From: Vitellaria paradoxa
Taxonomy: Eukaryota > Streptophyta > Magnoliopsida > Ericales > Sapotaceae
Assembly (NCBI GenBank): GCA_019916065.1
Contig: CM034244.1
Location: 30,721,933-30,785,932, forward strand
Direction: 5' to 3'
DNA: 64,000 bases
Shown here: positions 1 to 12,000 of the stretch, piece after piece
Layout of the letters: each line of letters begins with the position of its first letter
Position numbering within the stretch: the stretch's first letter is position 1
The notes under the pieces: generated by a model
Told to the model about the DNA's origin: nothing
Databases searched by the model: none
What the model saw: the letters and a program-made list of their open reading frames with translations, nothing else
Program-made: the position numbers and the translations under genes

Positions 1-299
1 ATATTTACATATCCCAATAACTTTTTACAAATCCCAATAAATGTTTTACAAACTCCAACAACTTTTCTACAAATCCTAAAAACTTTTCACATCTTTCAAT
101 AAATTCTAACATAAAACCGTTCTGATGGACCCAAAAAACGGTTTGAACGATTTTTTCTCCAAAAAACTAATGCACAGATCAAAAAGTTTCACTATTCATT
201 TTTGAAAAATGTAGTTTGATGGTTGCGCGCCAAACGCTAAAAAATTACGCAAACCACATTTTTCATATTTTTTCGTCGCACTAAATGCCCCCTAAATGT
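1..299. repeat. Truncated MITE-like repeat, right-hand part
   Basis: This stretch aligns by eye, in the same orientation, with 59757-60031. Both contain a run ending in a 'cgtca/cgtcg-ctccaaat' type terminus followed by CCCTAAAT, a block with 'ttactatttatt' and a conserved 'caaac-ttaaaaaatta' block. The left part of the element lies outside the window. It has no coding capacity. Confidence 0.6.
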
Positions 300-2767
300 A
301 TAGAAGCATAAACACGGTAGCAAGAAATTCCCAATTTAAGAAAAAAATCAATATATCCATCACATGTCAAACAATAAGAACCCAAGTCAACAAATTAACC
401 AATATATACACAATATAACTACTACATTATATACCAACAGAATCTCAAACTTACAAACTTCTCAAACTAATAGTTAACAAATAAAATTCAACAAACAGTG
501 AGAGAAAGAAAGCCAAATAAATTTGAGATTCTGAAACTCAACAATCAATAATTTACAAAATCACAAACTTAATTTCAAACAAATTAATCAACGGTATTTT
601 AAGTAAAAAAAATTAGTGTACTAAGCAAACCCAAAAAACATTTATAAAACAATGAGAAATTAATAGAACTTGAAGAACGTACTACTATTTGTGGAGCAAG
701 AAGTGTGATGAGCACTACAAATAGAGAGAGGGAGAACATTAAGAAGGAGAAAGAGAGGGAGAAACAGAGACAGAGACAGAGACAGAGAGGGGTGGACAGA
801 GAAAGAGAGATAGAGAAAGTTGGAGAAAGAGAGAAATGGAGAAAGAAAAAGAGCCCAAGAGAAAAAGAGAGAGGGAATAAGGGCTGAGCGAGGAAGAGAT
901 AGGGATTTGGGGGGATATTAACGAGATTTAACGATTACTTTGAGGTGGTTGAGCATTCATCTAAAGCGGTCATATATTCCATTATTCTCGATCACCTTAA
1001 AGCGGTTGAGCATTCTATGAATCTTCTATAATATGATTTCTAGTAGAATTGGACAAAAAATAGGTTAATTTTACTTTATTTTCTTATCATATCTAATTTG
1101 GGCACATTTATAAAGTTTAATTATAAGACTGTTATATACTTTATGAAATTTTGCTTCATTCTCTTATTTTGATGACAGAATAAAATATGAATATAGTCAT
1201 AGAATTCTTATTGATGGCTTATGCCTGACGGAGCGCACCCTATCACTTATTTATATTGTGATGTTTTGATTTATTCCCTTACTATGATGACACCTAAATT
1301 AGGAACGTAGCCATACAATTCTATTTTACTTTTTGATGTTCTGCTTTTTGATGTTTTCGCCCTTTATAAAATTATATACAAATAAAAAAACGTTAAAGAA
1401 ATAAATATATAAAAATTTGTAGTAACAAAAATAAATAAATATCTTAAAATTATATTTTTTATAACTATTATCTTATTTTTTTTTAAGAGTTGGATATATG
1501 AGTATAGAATGAAATTTTGACAACGAATATGAATTAAAAAAGTATTGAATATTATAAAATTTGAAAGTAGGTTAGATATTGAGATTTGTATATGCTACCC
1601 ATTACAATCTCAACACTTTTACGAGGAGCACAATTTTCAAAACTCAGGTTAATGATCCATTTTATTTATTTTTTTATCCTCTTGTAAATTTTATTTTGTT
1701 AAATAATTGTTTAAGTAGTAAAATTTGATTTTTTTTAATTTTTTTTAATTCATGTCCATGTTTACAAACTAAGTGTTCAATGTAGAAACCTAAATGCCCT
1801 TCTTTGGAGTATATTCACACTAATTGATTAGTTCTTAATTTTTAATTTCCTTACGCTAGCAACTGTATTTAATTTGTGCAGTTAGTTTATTCTACATTTT
1901 ATAATTTAGATTGTGCTTAAATTTAACACGAAGTAAGTAAGTTGATTTGCAATAATAAATGTAAATTGAAGTTAATTTAAATTATTTAGTCCCTAGTTTG
2001 TCTAAACTATCACATGTGTTAAAATTTGTTGCTTGAATTTGATGAATTGAGTGTGCTTTCTATCAAGTTTGGATTGTATTCTAATTTCATCTCCATTTTT
2101 ATTCAAGCTACTTTAAAATCTCATCTCAAATCAAAATAGTTAACCCTTCAGTTTTTTAATTGACACTATTTCTTTACTCTGTATATTCTTATTTGACACT
2201 ATTTCTTTACTTTGTATTCTTATTTAGAATATTTTTTTTTCAAGTGGAGTACTGACTTTGAGCTCTAATTTAAATAGCCTAAATTACTCTATTACAATCA
2301 AATTATTAGTTTTGTGTTTCCGTTGTGTTCTATAAATTAGGTGAAAGTGACTTTTTTAGATTATCATTGGTAAATAAAATATATACCGATTCTAATATAT
2401 ATTTAATTTTTAAAATAAATATTTTATTTTTAGTTGTTAACTTAATTTTTAATATTGCATCTATAAAAAGGAATGAATATTGACGTGCAACATACTTGCA
2501 TTCATCCTAGTATACATATAAGTATGTAACAAACAAGAGGAATAGGAAGCAATTGCTAAGGCATTTGGTAGGAAAAATATATAAATGTACAGCAGAATTT
2601 CAAATATGGCAACTAAAAAATGTGGATCTGGTCGATAAATTTTGTTATTTTAACACTTAGAAAAAAATAATTTGAAAAAATAATAATGAATCGGGTTGTG
2701 CTTAAAATAACCGTGCAACAAAATGTCCCAATAACCGATTATCAAAATTTGAAATATAATACCAAAA

Positions 2768-2799
<32 letters not shown>

Positions 2800-3354
2800 C
2801 ACATAACACTGTTTGGCTTCAATCAATTTGATTATTAATTAATACTATAAAAATTTTAATTTAGCCAAATTTGCGCCTCAGAAATAAATAAATAACTTTT
2901 TAGAATAACCAAAATAAAAATAAAGAAATCCAAGTTATTACAATATATTCATGAATCTCAATTTATATTTACTTAATTTTATTGGTGTTTATTTATTAAT
3001 TGTTCGTAAGAAATTATAAGTGTTCTCAATAAGCATAAATTCAAGTTGTGAATCTGAATAAAACATAAACTTATACTTAAAATTTTATTATAAATATTTA
3101 TTATTTAATATGCAGAATAGCAACTCCACCAATAAAAAATATATATACAAAACTTGCTTAACAAAATACTTAAAAATTGTATTAACCAAACTTTTGTAAG
3201 AATTTAGAGTTCTCCAAAAGTTATTAAATTTGAAAATTTTTATGTGATGAGTAAAAATATTAATATTTTTCAATCAACTTTTGCTGTCTAATAAAATATT
3301 TGTAACTTTTACTATAATATATTTATTAAATTACTATTATATCCCTTCTTTTAC
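300..3354. other. AT-rich intergenic DNA, no gene seen
   Basis: I see no protein-coding signal here. A purine-rich GAGAGA tract at about 711-885 yields a spurious Arg/Glu/Lys reading frame. A short (AAAT/ATAA)n microsatellite sits near 2766-2797. The remainder is AT-rich sequence with scattered stop codons in all frames. Confidence 0.6.
711..885. repeat. GA-rich low-complexity tract
   Basis: Nearly pure purine sequence made of GAGAGA, GACAGA and AAGAGA units. The only frame that stays open encodes a Glu/Arg/Lys/Gln-rich string typical of simple sequence, so I do not call a gene. Confidence 0.8.
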
Positions 3355-3357
3355 ATA

Positions 3358-3721
3358 GGTTTCGTTTGGAATAAGAAAAATAAGATAAATTGAGATAAAA
3401 TATGATTTAGGATTGATTTTTGGCGCTATTTTTTTTTTAAAAGTGGTAAACCGTGGGAACGGTTTGCCAAATCCGTTCCCACGGATTCAAAAAAATTCGC
3501 AAAAAATAGCAACAATGGTACTCGTTTGAAAACTTTCGACATGAAAAATATGATTGTATAAAAAATTTACATATTTGGTTAACCTATTTCTAGATTTTTT
3601 ATTTTTTTAGCGAAATATTAGAATTTTTTAAAATTCGTAATGGCGGAAAAATTAGAGGTAGAGGAATTGTTAGAGATTTATGGAGATTTTATAAAGTTTG
3701 TTTGTGATGCTAAACGGGGCC
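3358..3721. mobile_element. Short MITE with 3-bp target duplication
   Basis: The ends are imperfect inverted repeats: the left begins GGTTTCGTTTGGA and the reverse complement of the right end reads GGCCCCGTTTAGC. The element is flanked by ATA on both sides (3355-3357 and 3722-3724). It contains a perfect 12-bp inverted repeat (CCGTGGGAACGG, 3451-3462 and 3473-3484). There is no ORF. The GGxxxCGTTT-type end fits Tourist/Harbinger-like MITEs, but family assignment is inferred from ends alone. Confidence 0.55.
3451..3484. repeat. Perfect 12-bp hairpin with 10-nt loop
   Basis: CCGTGGGAACGG at 3451-3462 is exactly mirrored by CCGTTCCCACGG at 3473-3484. It lies within the MITE at 3358-3721 and could form a stem-loop in single-stranded DNA or RNA. 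Confidence 0.85.
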
Positions 3722-3789
3722 ATAGCTGAACCTTTTAACTAGCATGACAGTGAGGTTAAATTTGAGATATTAAAAAATTAGCATTTTTT

Positions 3790-4166
3790 TTTAGTTTAGT
3801 AGCTAACTTTTTATTTTTTTTAATTAATTTGACATTTTTATCCTTTATGATTAAAAGAAGTTTAAAATATAAGAGAGTAAAATTGATAATTTTAGAAAAA
3901 ACCAAAAAGTTAAGTAGCTAAAAATTAGTTAGTAGCTAAAAACTAGTTACCGGCTAATGGTTGCCAAACGCAACCTAAACTACATGGTGTTCTGAGTTTT
4001 TAAATAGCCAGTTTTTTAATTTTTTGTTAATTTGACATTTTGTTCTCTATGATTTAAAAGATAAGAGAGTAAAATTGACCATTTTAAAAAAAGTCAAAAT
4101 TTTGAGTAGCTAAAAGGTAGCTACCAGCTAATGATTGTCAAATGTAACTTAAATTACATAATGTTC
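3790..4166. repeat. Tandem pair of ~180-bp MITE-like units
   Basis: Two diverged direct copies lie at roughly 3800-3985 and 3995-4166. Each runs from a T-rich segment through 'aatttgacattt', 'ataagagagtaaaattga', 'gtagctaaaa' and 'ggctaatg/agctaatg' to 'aacttaaattacat/aacctaaactacat' and 'ggtgttct/aatgttct'. This is non-coding. Confidence 0.7.
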
Positions 4167-4197
4167 TTTGGGGGATTGAAGAAATCCAATACACTAA

Positions 4198-5113
4198 GGC
4201 TCCGTTTGGTAACGTTTTTATTTTTTATTTTTTTATTTTTGTTTTCATTTTTTTTTTGAATACTGAAAACAAAAATGCGTTTGATAAAAATATTTATGTT
4301 TTTTTATTGTCAAAAAAATGAAATTTGTTGCCAAAATTAGACAAAAAAGAGAAACACCGTGGGAGGTGTTTTCGTGTTGGTTTTTTTCCCCATGAAAACA
4401 GACTGCGAGCACCAGTCTTCTTCCTTTCTCTCTCTCATAAAAACAGACTGCTCTCTCCCTTTTTCTCTTTCCCCCTCTCTCTCTCTCCCCGATCCCTCCC
4501 CCTCTCTCTCTCCCTAACTGCTCCTTGCCCCCTCTCTCTCCCCCCAGTCTTCTTCCCCCCTCTTTCTCTCCCCGAACCCAATCCTTCCCCCTTTCTCTCC
4601 CCCGATCCCTTCCACTCTCTCTCCCTAAATCTTCTTCCCCCCTTTCTCTTCCCCTTCTACTCCCTCCCCCCTCTCTCTCACCCTCGAATCTGTTCCCTCC
4701 CTCCCTCTCTCCCCTCAATCTTCTTTCCCCCCTCTTTCCCCCTTTTGCTCCCTCCCTTCCTTCCTCCCTCTCTTTTTCTCTCTCCCCCCGAAGCTACTCC
4801 CTCCTTCTCCCTCTCTCCCTTGATCCCTCCCTCTCTCTCCCCCCCAACCTTCTTCCTCCCCTCTCTCGAATCTCTCAAATTTTTTTTATTGTTTCATAAA
4901 TAAAAAAATTTAAAAATATATGTAATATAAAATATATTTATCAAACAAATTTTTTATTTTCTGTTTAGAAATTTGTGTAAATAAAATTATATTACCAAAC
5001 ACAGTTTTTGTTTTTATTTCAAAAAAAAAAAATAAACGGTAACAAAAAACACAAAATAGAAAACAGCAACAAAAAAATAACAACAAAAAATGACAGCGAT
5101 GTCAAATGAGCCC
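4198..5113. mobile_element. Tourist/Harbinger-like MITE with TAA target duplication
   Basis: The left end GGCTCCGTTTGGTAACG and the right end, read in reverse complement as GGGCTCATTTGACATCG, are inverted repeats. TAA flanks both sides (4195-4197 and 5114-5116). A GGGCC/GGCTC-GTTTGG end with a TTA/TAA 3-bp duplication is the known signature of PIF/Harbinger-type (Tourist) MITEs. The centre is occupied by an unusual polypyrimidine block (4405-4875). The same family occurs at 16231-17255. Confidence 0.75.
4405..4875. repeat. Polypyrimidine (CT/CCCT) expansion
   Basis: About 470 bp of almost uninterrupted C and T on the plus strand, in irregular units such as CTCTCTCTCCC plus CGATCC/AATCTTCTT. 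It produces long open frames on both strands (Pro/Ser/Leu-rich forward, Glu/Arg/Gly-rich reverse). Composition alone explains these, so they are not genes. Confidence 0.85.
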
Positions 5114-5193
5114 TAAAAGTCACAATTTACCGAGAAGGTAAAAAAGTTAAAATTAATAAAAATTAAATTACCAAATGGACCTAAAAACTGTAA

Positions 5194-5618
5194 TGCTCCG
5201 TTTGGAAACATTTATATATTCGAATTGATTTGATTTTAAAATAAATAATTGATTTGGTTTGATTTGATAAATGAAATTTTGTGCTTGAAACACAGGTTTG
5301 AATTTAAGAATTAACTTGAATTGATTTAAGAAAAATACCAAATTTACTCATGTTAATAGAAAATAAAAAATATAGTAAATAATATATATGATTATAAATT
5401 TGTCCATCTAATTAGATTGTTTAAGAAAAGAATAAATTCCCTTCAAATTCTACTATTTTAGGTTAGATTTCAAATGATATAGAAATTTTAAAATTTAAAT
5501 TATGAAATAAAATTAAATTCAACTCATAAAATCTTATTTTAATTCCAAACATAAAAATTAATCAGAATTCTCACCAAATTAAATCAAATCTCATCAAATT
5601 TACTATTCAAACAGAGTA
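5194..5618. mobile_element. Tourist/Harbinger-like MITE with TAA target duplication
   Basis: The left end TGCTCCGTTTGGAAACA and the reverse-complemented right end TACTCTGTTTGAATAGTA are inverted repeats. TAA flanks both sides (5191-5193 and 5619-5621). The 425-bp element is AT-rich without an ORF and sits about 460 bp upstream of the UEV1 start codon. Confidence 0.75.
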
Positions 5619-5621
5619 TAA

Positions 5622-6081
5622 ACATACTGAAATATGGGGTTTGGATTTCTAAAACTGTTTAAAAATTAGGATAAAAATAGTATTTGATAAAATTTAATTA
5701 GAAGAAAGTTAAAAATTTTTATAATTTTTTAAAAATTTTTGAAAAATTTTAGAAGTCTAAACTGATCCAAATTCATAAAAAAAAAATTAAAAAAAAATTC
5801 GGTGAGATTTGTTTCGTTGTGCTAAAGTTATCTCACACACTAGATTAAAAAACAAAAAAGAGTCTTAAAATAATATTTAAAACTTCAATTGACTTGCTTT
5901 CCACCCTTTTTTTTTTTAACACTAATTAATAATTAATAACTCAACTGGTGGGTGGTGGGGTGTCCTCTCGTCGCTTCCCTAATTTTCCTTGTGGTCTGGG
6001 CTTGTCTATTAGATTTCACTATCTTTTAGTTCAGTTCGATTCAATCTTTGAGCTCTTTACTTGAAAGCTCTTTTAGCATCA
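5622..6081 (+). promoter_or_regulatory. UEV1 upstream region and 5' leader
   Basis: Between the upstream MITE and the UEV1 ATG the sequence changes from AT-rich to a pyrimidine-rich, more GC-balanced leader from about 5945. This probably covers the transcription start and 5' UTR. I see no convincing TATA box at a definable start, so promoter placement is inferred from position only. Confidence 0.35.
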
Positions 6082-9000
6082 ATGACGATCGGCTCCGGAG
6101 GATCCAGCGTCGTTGGTAGGTTTCCACTCCACTTGAATCCATCTATTATACATATATATTTGAACATATCTGTATATGCATGTAAATGTTGGGTCATGAG
6201 TTCAATTATTTGGCTTACCTATCAATTCCAACATAAATTTTGAACTGGGTATTCGTAATTTCATGGGTGGGTAAGTCTGATCACTTTCATTTCTGCTTTT
6301 TGGTGGGTTCTTGTGTAAATTCATAAGATTTTGGGCGTACCATATCTTTCTGCTTAATTGGGGATCTCTGCAGTTTGTTTATGGGGGTGTAAGTAAGCTT
6401 GTATGAGTGTGTTTATGTGGGTTGTTTGTGCGTGGGTTATTTATTTATTTATTTATTTATAATGAATTATTTTCTTTTTTGTTTTCATCTTTGAACAAGT
6501 GATTTTTTCCCCTATATTTGGGTTATGTTTGTTGACATCTTGAAAGATCTTATGTCACAGCTGTTAGTATGTTATGGCAGCAATTAAAGCTTTCCTCATT
6601 ATTTTTTTCAATTAGTAATTGCATGCAAAACATTAATGAGGGTGAAATATTGGAACTAGCAGAGTTCATTAGCTAGCAAAATGAAAAGAGATCAAGTGAG
6701 TGTAATCCTCGACTGCTACTTTTATCATATAAGAGGTCAAGGGATTTGAGGCAGGACGGCAGCATTCCATCCGTGAGGATGCCTGCATGCACCACCAGAG
6801 AGTTGGTGGGATCAGTGCTGTGTAATGTACAGACATTACTCTAGCAGTGACGTGCTGACACTGCTTCCAAACAGACAATGGATTTCTACCCTTATGAAAA
6901 GGAAGCAAATCTAACTGGATTTACTTAAACATTGCTCAATCCTCTAAAAGTTCAATTCGGAATACGGGATTAACAGTTACGTAAACTTTTTTTAATAGGA
7001 AATTCAAAATCATTTCCTTGAACTCCTGACTTGAGCTTAAAGCTTTGCTCCATTGAGGTGACTCAGTAGTTGTTTCTTACAAAGACCCAAGTACGTATGG
7101 AGAAGTTGCTTTTAGAAGTTCCTGCATTCCTGGTTTTCTGTGTCATATTCTTCTCTTTCAGTAGCCCCTTGATCTCCAATAACTAAGAGTTAGACCCAAG
7201 ATTTATAATTAGTGGAAGCAAAATTACATTTTAAAGGTAAATAGGGGCCAAAAAAAAAAAATACAGTGGGGGCAAAACATAGAAAAATGTATGATTTATA
7301 AGAAAAAAAATAGCATAATTAATAAAATTTTAGTGTAATTTTCCAATCCAGTGGGGGAAATTGCCCCCTGCTGGGTCTAACAGAGGTCCGCCCATGCCTC
7401 AGACTGTTCTTGGTGTAAGACAATTTCACCTGGACAATGACACACCATTAAACTCCATAATCTCTTGACTCAGACCAAAATAGATGACATTTCATCTGTA
7501 TTCTTAATTGCCACCACTAGAACCAACGTGATATTTTGTTTGTTTGTCTTTTTTTCCTCTCCCCCATTGCTTAGTAATAAAATGATATGAAAAGACATGG
7601 GAGTTAGCAATTGGTTCTTCTCATATCTTTTGAAATGAAGTTGTTCCATTTGATTAATTAAGAAGAAGTGAATTTCTGGATTCTATTTGTCCAGAAATTT
7701 GGCATAACATGGAGTAGAAGCTTATGTGTCATGTCAATATTTTTAAAATAAAAATCTCCATATTGTTTTGGCTTGTATATGTTATTTCGAGAATTGTTTG
7801 TAGTTTACATTGTAGGCTATTTGTTGTGACATCAAAGATTTCCTGGCCACTAAATTGCTAGAGATTTTGTGGCGATCTTTGGTAGTGTTTCTAAAACAGC
7901 CTTTTCTTCTAGAACGTTATGTATGATGGGAAATATAGATGAAAGTCTGGCTGTCTTAAGTAGTGTTTCTAAAAACAGCCCTTTCTTCTGAAAGTCCCAT
8001 GGAGTAATTATAAAATGATTGAACATTGTTATCAAACATGTCTGAGAAGTAATTTATGGAAACTACGCCAAATGGGCATCGAGTTTATTTCCTTTATTTT
8101 CCTTATTTGCCATAAAAAATTGGAAATGAGTGAAAGTATGATGTTGATACATGGATACATGAAATCCGTTATTCTAATATTGCTGTCCAAAAGGACCAAA
8201 ATTATGAATGAGCTTGTTGATATCCATACTGGTATTTTCCCCACCTAAACTATTATCAATACAATTGTTAATTTAAAAACCAAAGTTCTAAACATGCAAT
8301 CAGAATCCTCTTTAAACTATTTTTGATGCAACAAATTTATCAAGTGATAGGCCAAGTTATAAACAAAAAATAATGGCATTGTTTGAACATGACTAATTAG
8401 AAACTGTCGTCTTGGTAAAATTATTTTTTTCATAAAGTTAGAATTCTACTTGGGATGTACCTTTGCAGACTTGCCCTACTATTTTCGTGATGTTGGTTCA
8501 AAAGTAAAAGTTGACTAATTAAGAATGAGAATATGGGTTTAAGTTTGCAGTAATCATTTTGTGCATGTTATGCCAGAGGTGAGTGTGTGAGCTTCAGTCA
8601 GCTCACCTTATGGGTCACTTTACATAAACGAAATGGACAATAGCAAAGAAATGAGAATCTGCACTAGCAGATGGAATAGCTGAGAACATTACGAGACTGC
8701 ATAATCGAGAAAAGCTAAATGAGTAGTAGAACTCAAATAACTGAAGTTGATGAATGGCTATGCAAAATGGGCATGGGTATGTATGTCTGGTGTAGGTGCA
8801 ACTGTTCGTGTTTGCTTTGTGCATTCCCATGCTTAGGAAAGGTTACAAAAACAAATTATTGCCATCAGTGAAGTTTTCATCATCACTTAGGGTAAGTTGA
8901 CGTTTTATGCTAAATTGCTTGTTGGACATGATTGCATTTATATTGAGACTTCAAGGAACATATTAAGGACATATTGTTATGAGACTAGAAAAGTGTGCAG

Positions 9001-12000
9001 TAAATGTGGCAGTCATATGTCCAATGACCAGTAAAGGAACCCATATCATATTTACATGTGTGTTGTGCCTGGCATGAATAGTCGCTAGCTTTTTTTGAGC
9101 TGTCCATCAATCCATATGATGTGGATAAACTGTAAATAAATAACCATAAATGCAGATGACTACTCCTTTCCTTGTTCATTCTTTGATGGCGCACTACCAT
9201 TTTCTGTCTAATTTCTCCAAAATTATTACGTTGAATGATAGAAGAAATTTTCACGCTGTTGAAGAAGCGAACCTTCCTATCATTGGACATCTAAATTAAC
9301 CCTTTTACTATAGTTTGAATACCTGCCTCATGATATAAAGACCACTTCAAGTCATTGTTTGAAAAGGAAAATATATCTAATAAGCATAATGAACCTAGCC
9401 ATTTTATGATTGATAATATCATGGATTTTTGGTTTGCTGTGGGCCAAGAATTGTGAATTTCACACCAGTAATAAGTTTCCGTCTCCCATTTGCCCGATGA
9501 GAAAAAACATATACACTCAGAGTTGTATTATGCTTGTCATTTTCACCAGAGAAATGATCGACACTATGCGTCACTATTGTGATGCGATGATGACTGCGAA
9601 AGAGTGCAAAAGAAAATAAACATCTTGTTAGGATATTACTTAGGGCATGGATTAACCTTTCTGTTTCTTACGTTCAACATGCCACTATTCATACATTGGT
9701 TTGATTGCTTTGGATAAACACTCTTTTAACTTCATCAGAAGAAGGTTTTATCAAGTTGAATTCAGTTCTTTCCGCTGATAATGCACTTGCTGAATCAACT
9801 GGATGTTCAAGTTTTCAGTATGCTATGTCATATTCAGTTAAACTTCTTCTCTGTGTGAGAGTCCAAAATTCTGTTGTTTCTCTGCAGTTCCTCGAAACTT
9901 TAGATTGCTGGAGGAACTTGAGCGTGGGGAGAAAGGTATTGGAGATGGTTCTGTTAGCTATGGAATGGATGATGCTGATGACATCTACATGCGCTCTTGG
10001 ACTGGTACCATAATCGGTCCCCACAATGTAATTGTCCCTTTTAGCTCTTTTTCTTGTCTTTCTTCTTAGGGGTTCATCTGTTAATTCCAGTATATTTGAA
10101 CTAGATGCTCTGGTCTATGTTTTGTCATGATGTGATTGTACATCAGGAGAATAAAATACCCATAAATACTGAGATAATTAAATCTGGAGCAAGCTGATTG
10201 TTTTGAGGCAGGACTGCAAAATGGTAATTGAGATTGGTGTATTTTGTTTCTTGGTTAATTTTATGAGAGAGGGATGGTATATGGAGATCATTGCCAAAAA
10301 CATGAGCGTCATCTTTGAGCTTGGAGATATTTGTGTTTTGTGACCCATATATGCCTAAAACATTTGCTGGTTTTTCTTCCCTTGCTTCTTTCCATGTCTT
10401 TTATGTTTATTGTGATTTTAATTTATGAAACTTGGGTACAACGAGCTTCATAGTGCAAATATCTGTTATGTTGATGTCATAATTTTCTGTCTTTTCTTCT
10501 GCTTCTTATTTTTTATCTCTCTAAGAACACTTTGGATGTGTTTTCCTATTTTAGAATATTGCACACTTGTAATTGGTGACTAACACAAGTGTCCAAAACC
10601 ATGGATTTATTTATTGTATCATTTTAACCATGGACATATCAAAGAAGTGTGAAATATGTTCCTAGGACTGCCCAAGAGTGTTAGTATATCCGACATGAAT
10701 TATATATTTTTTTAAATAGTATCCAACATGGAATGGAGGTATCAATGAAATTGTTGGAGAATAAAGGCTTGTTTGGCATAGCTTCTGTACATTGGAAGTC
10801 ATTCTGCATGAAGTGCTTTAAAAAGAGTCCTTTCATGGAAGAAGTTTTAAAAGAAGTTGGCATTTGGTAAAAATAATTGAATTATACTGAATAATAATAA
10901 GTAACAAATAAAATAAAAAAATAAATATAAATTTATGTAATAAAGGGATAATCAATGTTTTTTTTTTCTTTTATTTGAAACTACCATACGTATATAAAGT
11001 CCAGATATGCAATATATATATATATATATTTTAAAAGGTTAAAATTGGATTTTGTATGCTTCTTGAAATACTTCTTGTGAAGTTCATTCTAGAGAAGCTG
11101 CTTCCCAAAATGTGCTTCCGCCATAAGTCCTACGTGATTTTAGCAAACGGCCTAAAAATTCTGGAAGTCATTGGAAAGTCCTTTTGACGTGAGCATCACT
11201 TCTAGGAAGTCTTCTATATGAGCACTAAGTGACTGTACCTGTTCTTGTGGTTGTTCTAAGATACTATTAAAACCTTTTGAACTTATTTTCAATCATAAAT
11301 TCAGATTTTCCTGAGCAGGTATTGCTTCCACTTCTTAGTGTATAGGTTGTCACCTTGCCAGTTCAAAACTTGAGGAGTCAAGTTCCATCCTTGGGAGAAA
11401 CTATGACTTAATCCACTTAAAAATCTCTTGAAACTAACTATAATTATGACTTACCCCCCCCCCCAAAAAAAAAAACTACAATTATGAGTATGAGACAGAG
11501 ACAAAATTTTTTATTGGGCAAACAATTTGTTGATTATGCTTAGCTCATATTATGAGTGGGTATAAATTCGAGCTCAAGATGGATACAATTAGGCAATGTA
11601 GTGATGTTAATAAGGTTCTCTTAAGGTTAGCTTCAAGTAATTTGGTTCAGTTTTTATCTGCATGTATAGATTTTAGCCTCCTTCATGCTCTGTTTTCCTA
11701 TTGGTATGGAGAGTTGCACGATGCTGGACAAATTAGGAATACTCCCATTGTTCAGCATGATCAAACTAAGGATGTTGGTAAGGTTGAGATTGATGATGGA
11801 AATTCTGAGAAATTAATGCATTTGTTGGAGCCTGGAAATTGGATACTACAATTACAATATGCGAGATTGTCTAAGGTGATCTGGTTGTGGAACATAATCA
11901 ATGATTTGACTAGATGCAGTGTAAGCATCCTGTGAACAAGATGATGGCTGGAAGGTTTATGGGTTAAGGCAGTGACCATAGATATAAAAGGGCAAGGGGC

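Noticed and set aside
705..887. 60-codon Glu/Arg/Lys-rich frame
   Set aside because: It is simple GA-repeat sequence without a domain.
4245..4903. Open frames of 124-192 codons on both strands
   Set aside because: They are Pro/Ser/Leu or Glu/Arg/Gly strings read from a polypyrimidine tract in a MITE; composition explains them.
6669..6908. 79-codon minus-strand frame in UEV1 intron 1
   Set aside because: No domain recognised and lies inside a well-supported intron.
9705..10024. Open frames of 69-102 codons on both strands
   Set aside because: They overlap UEV1 exon 2 in wrong frames; the spliced UEV1 frame is decisive.
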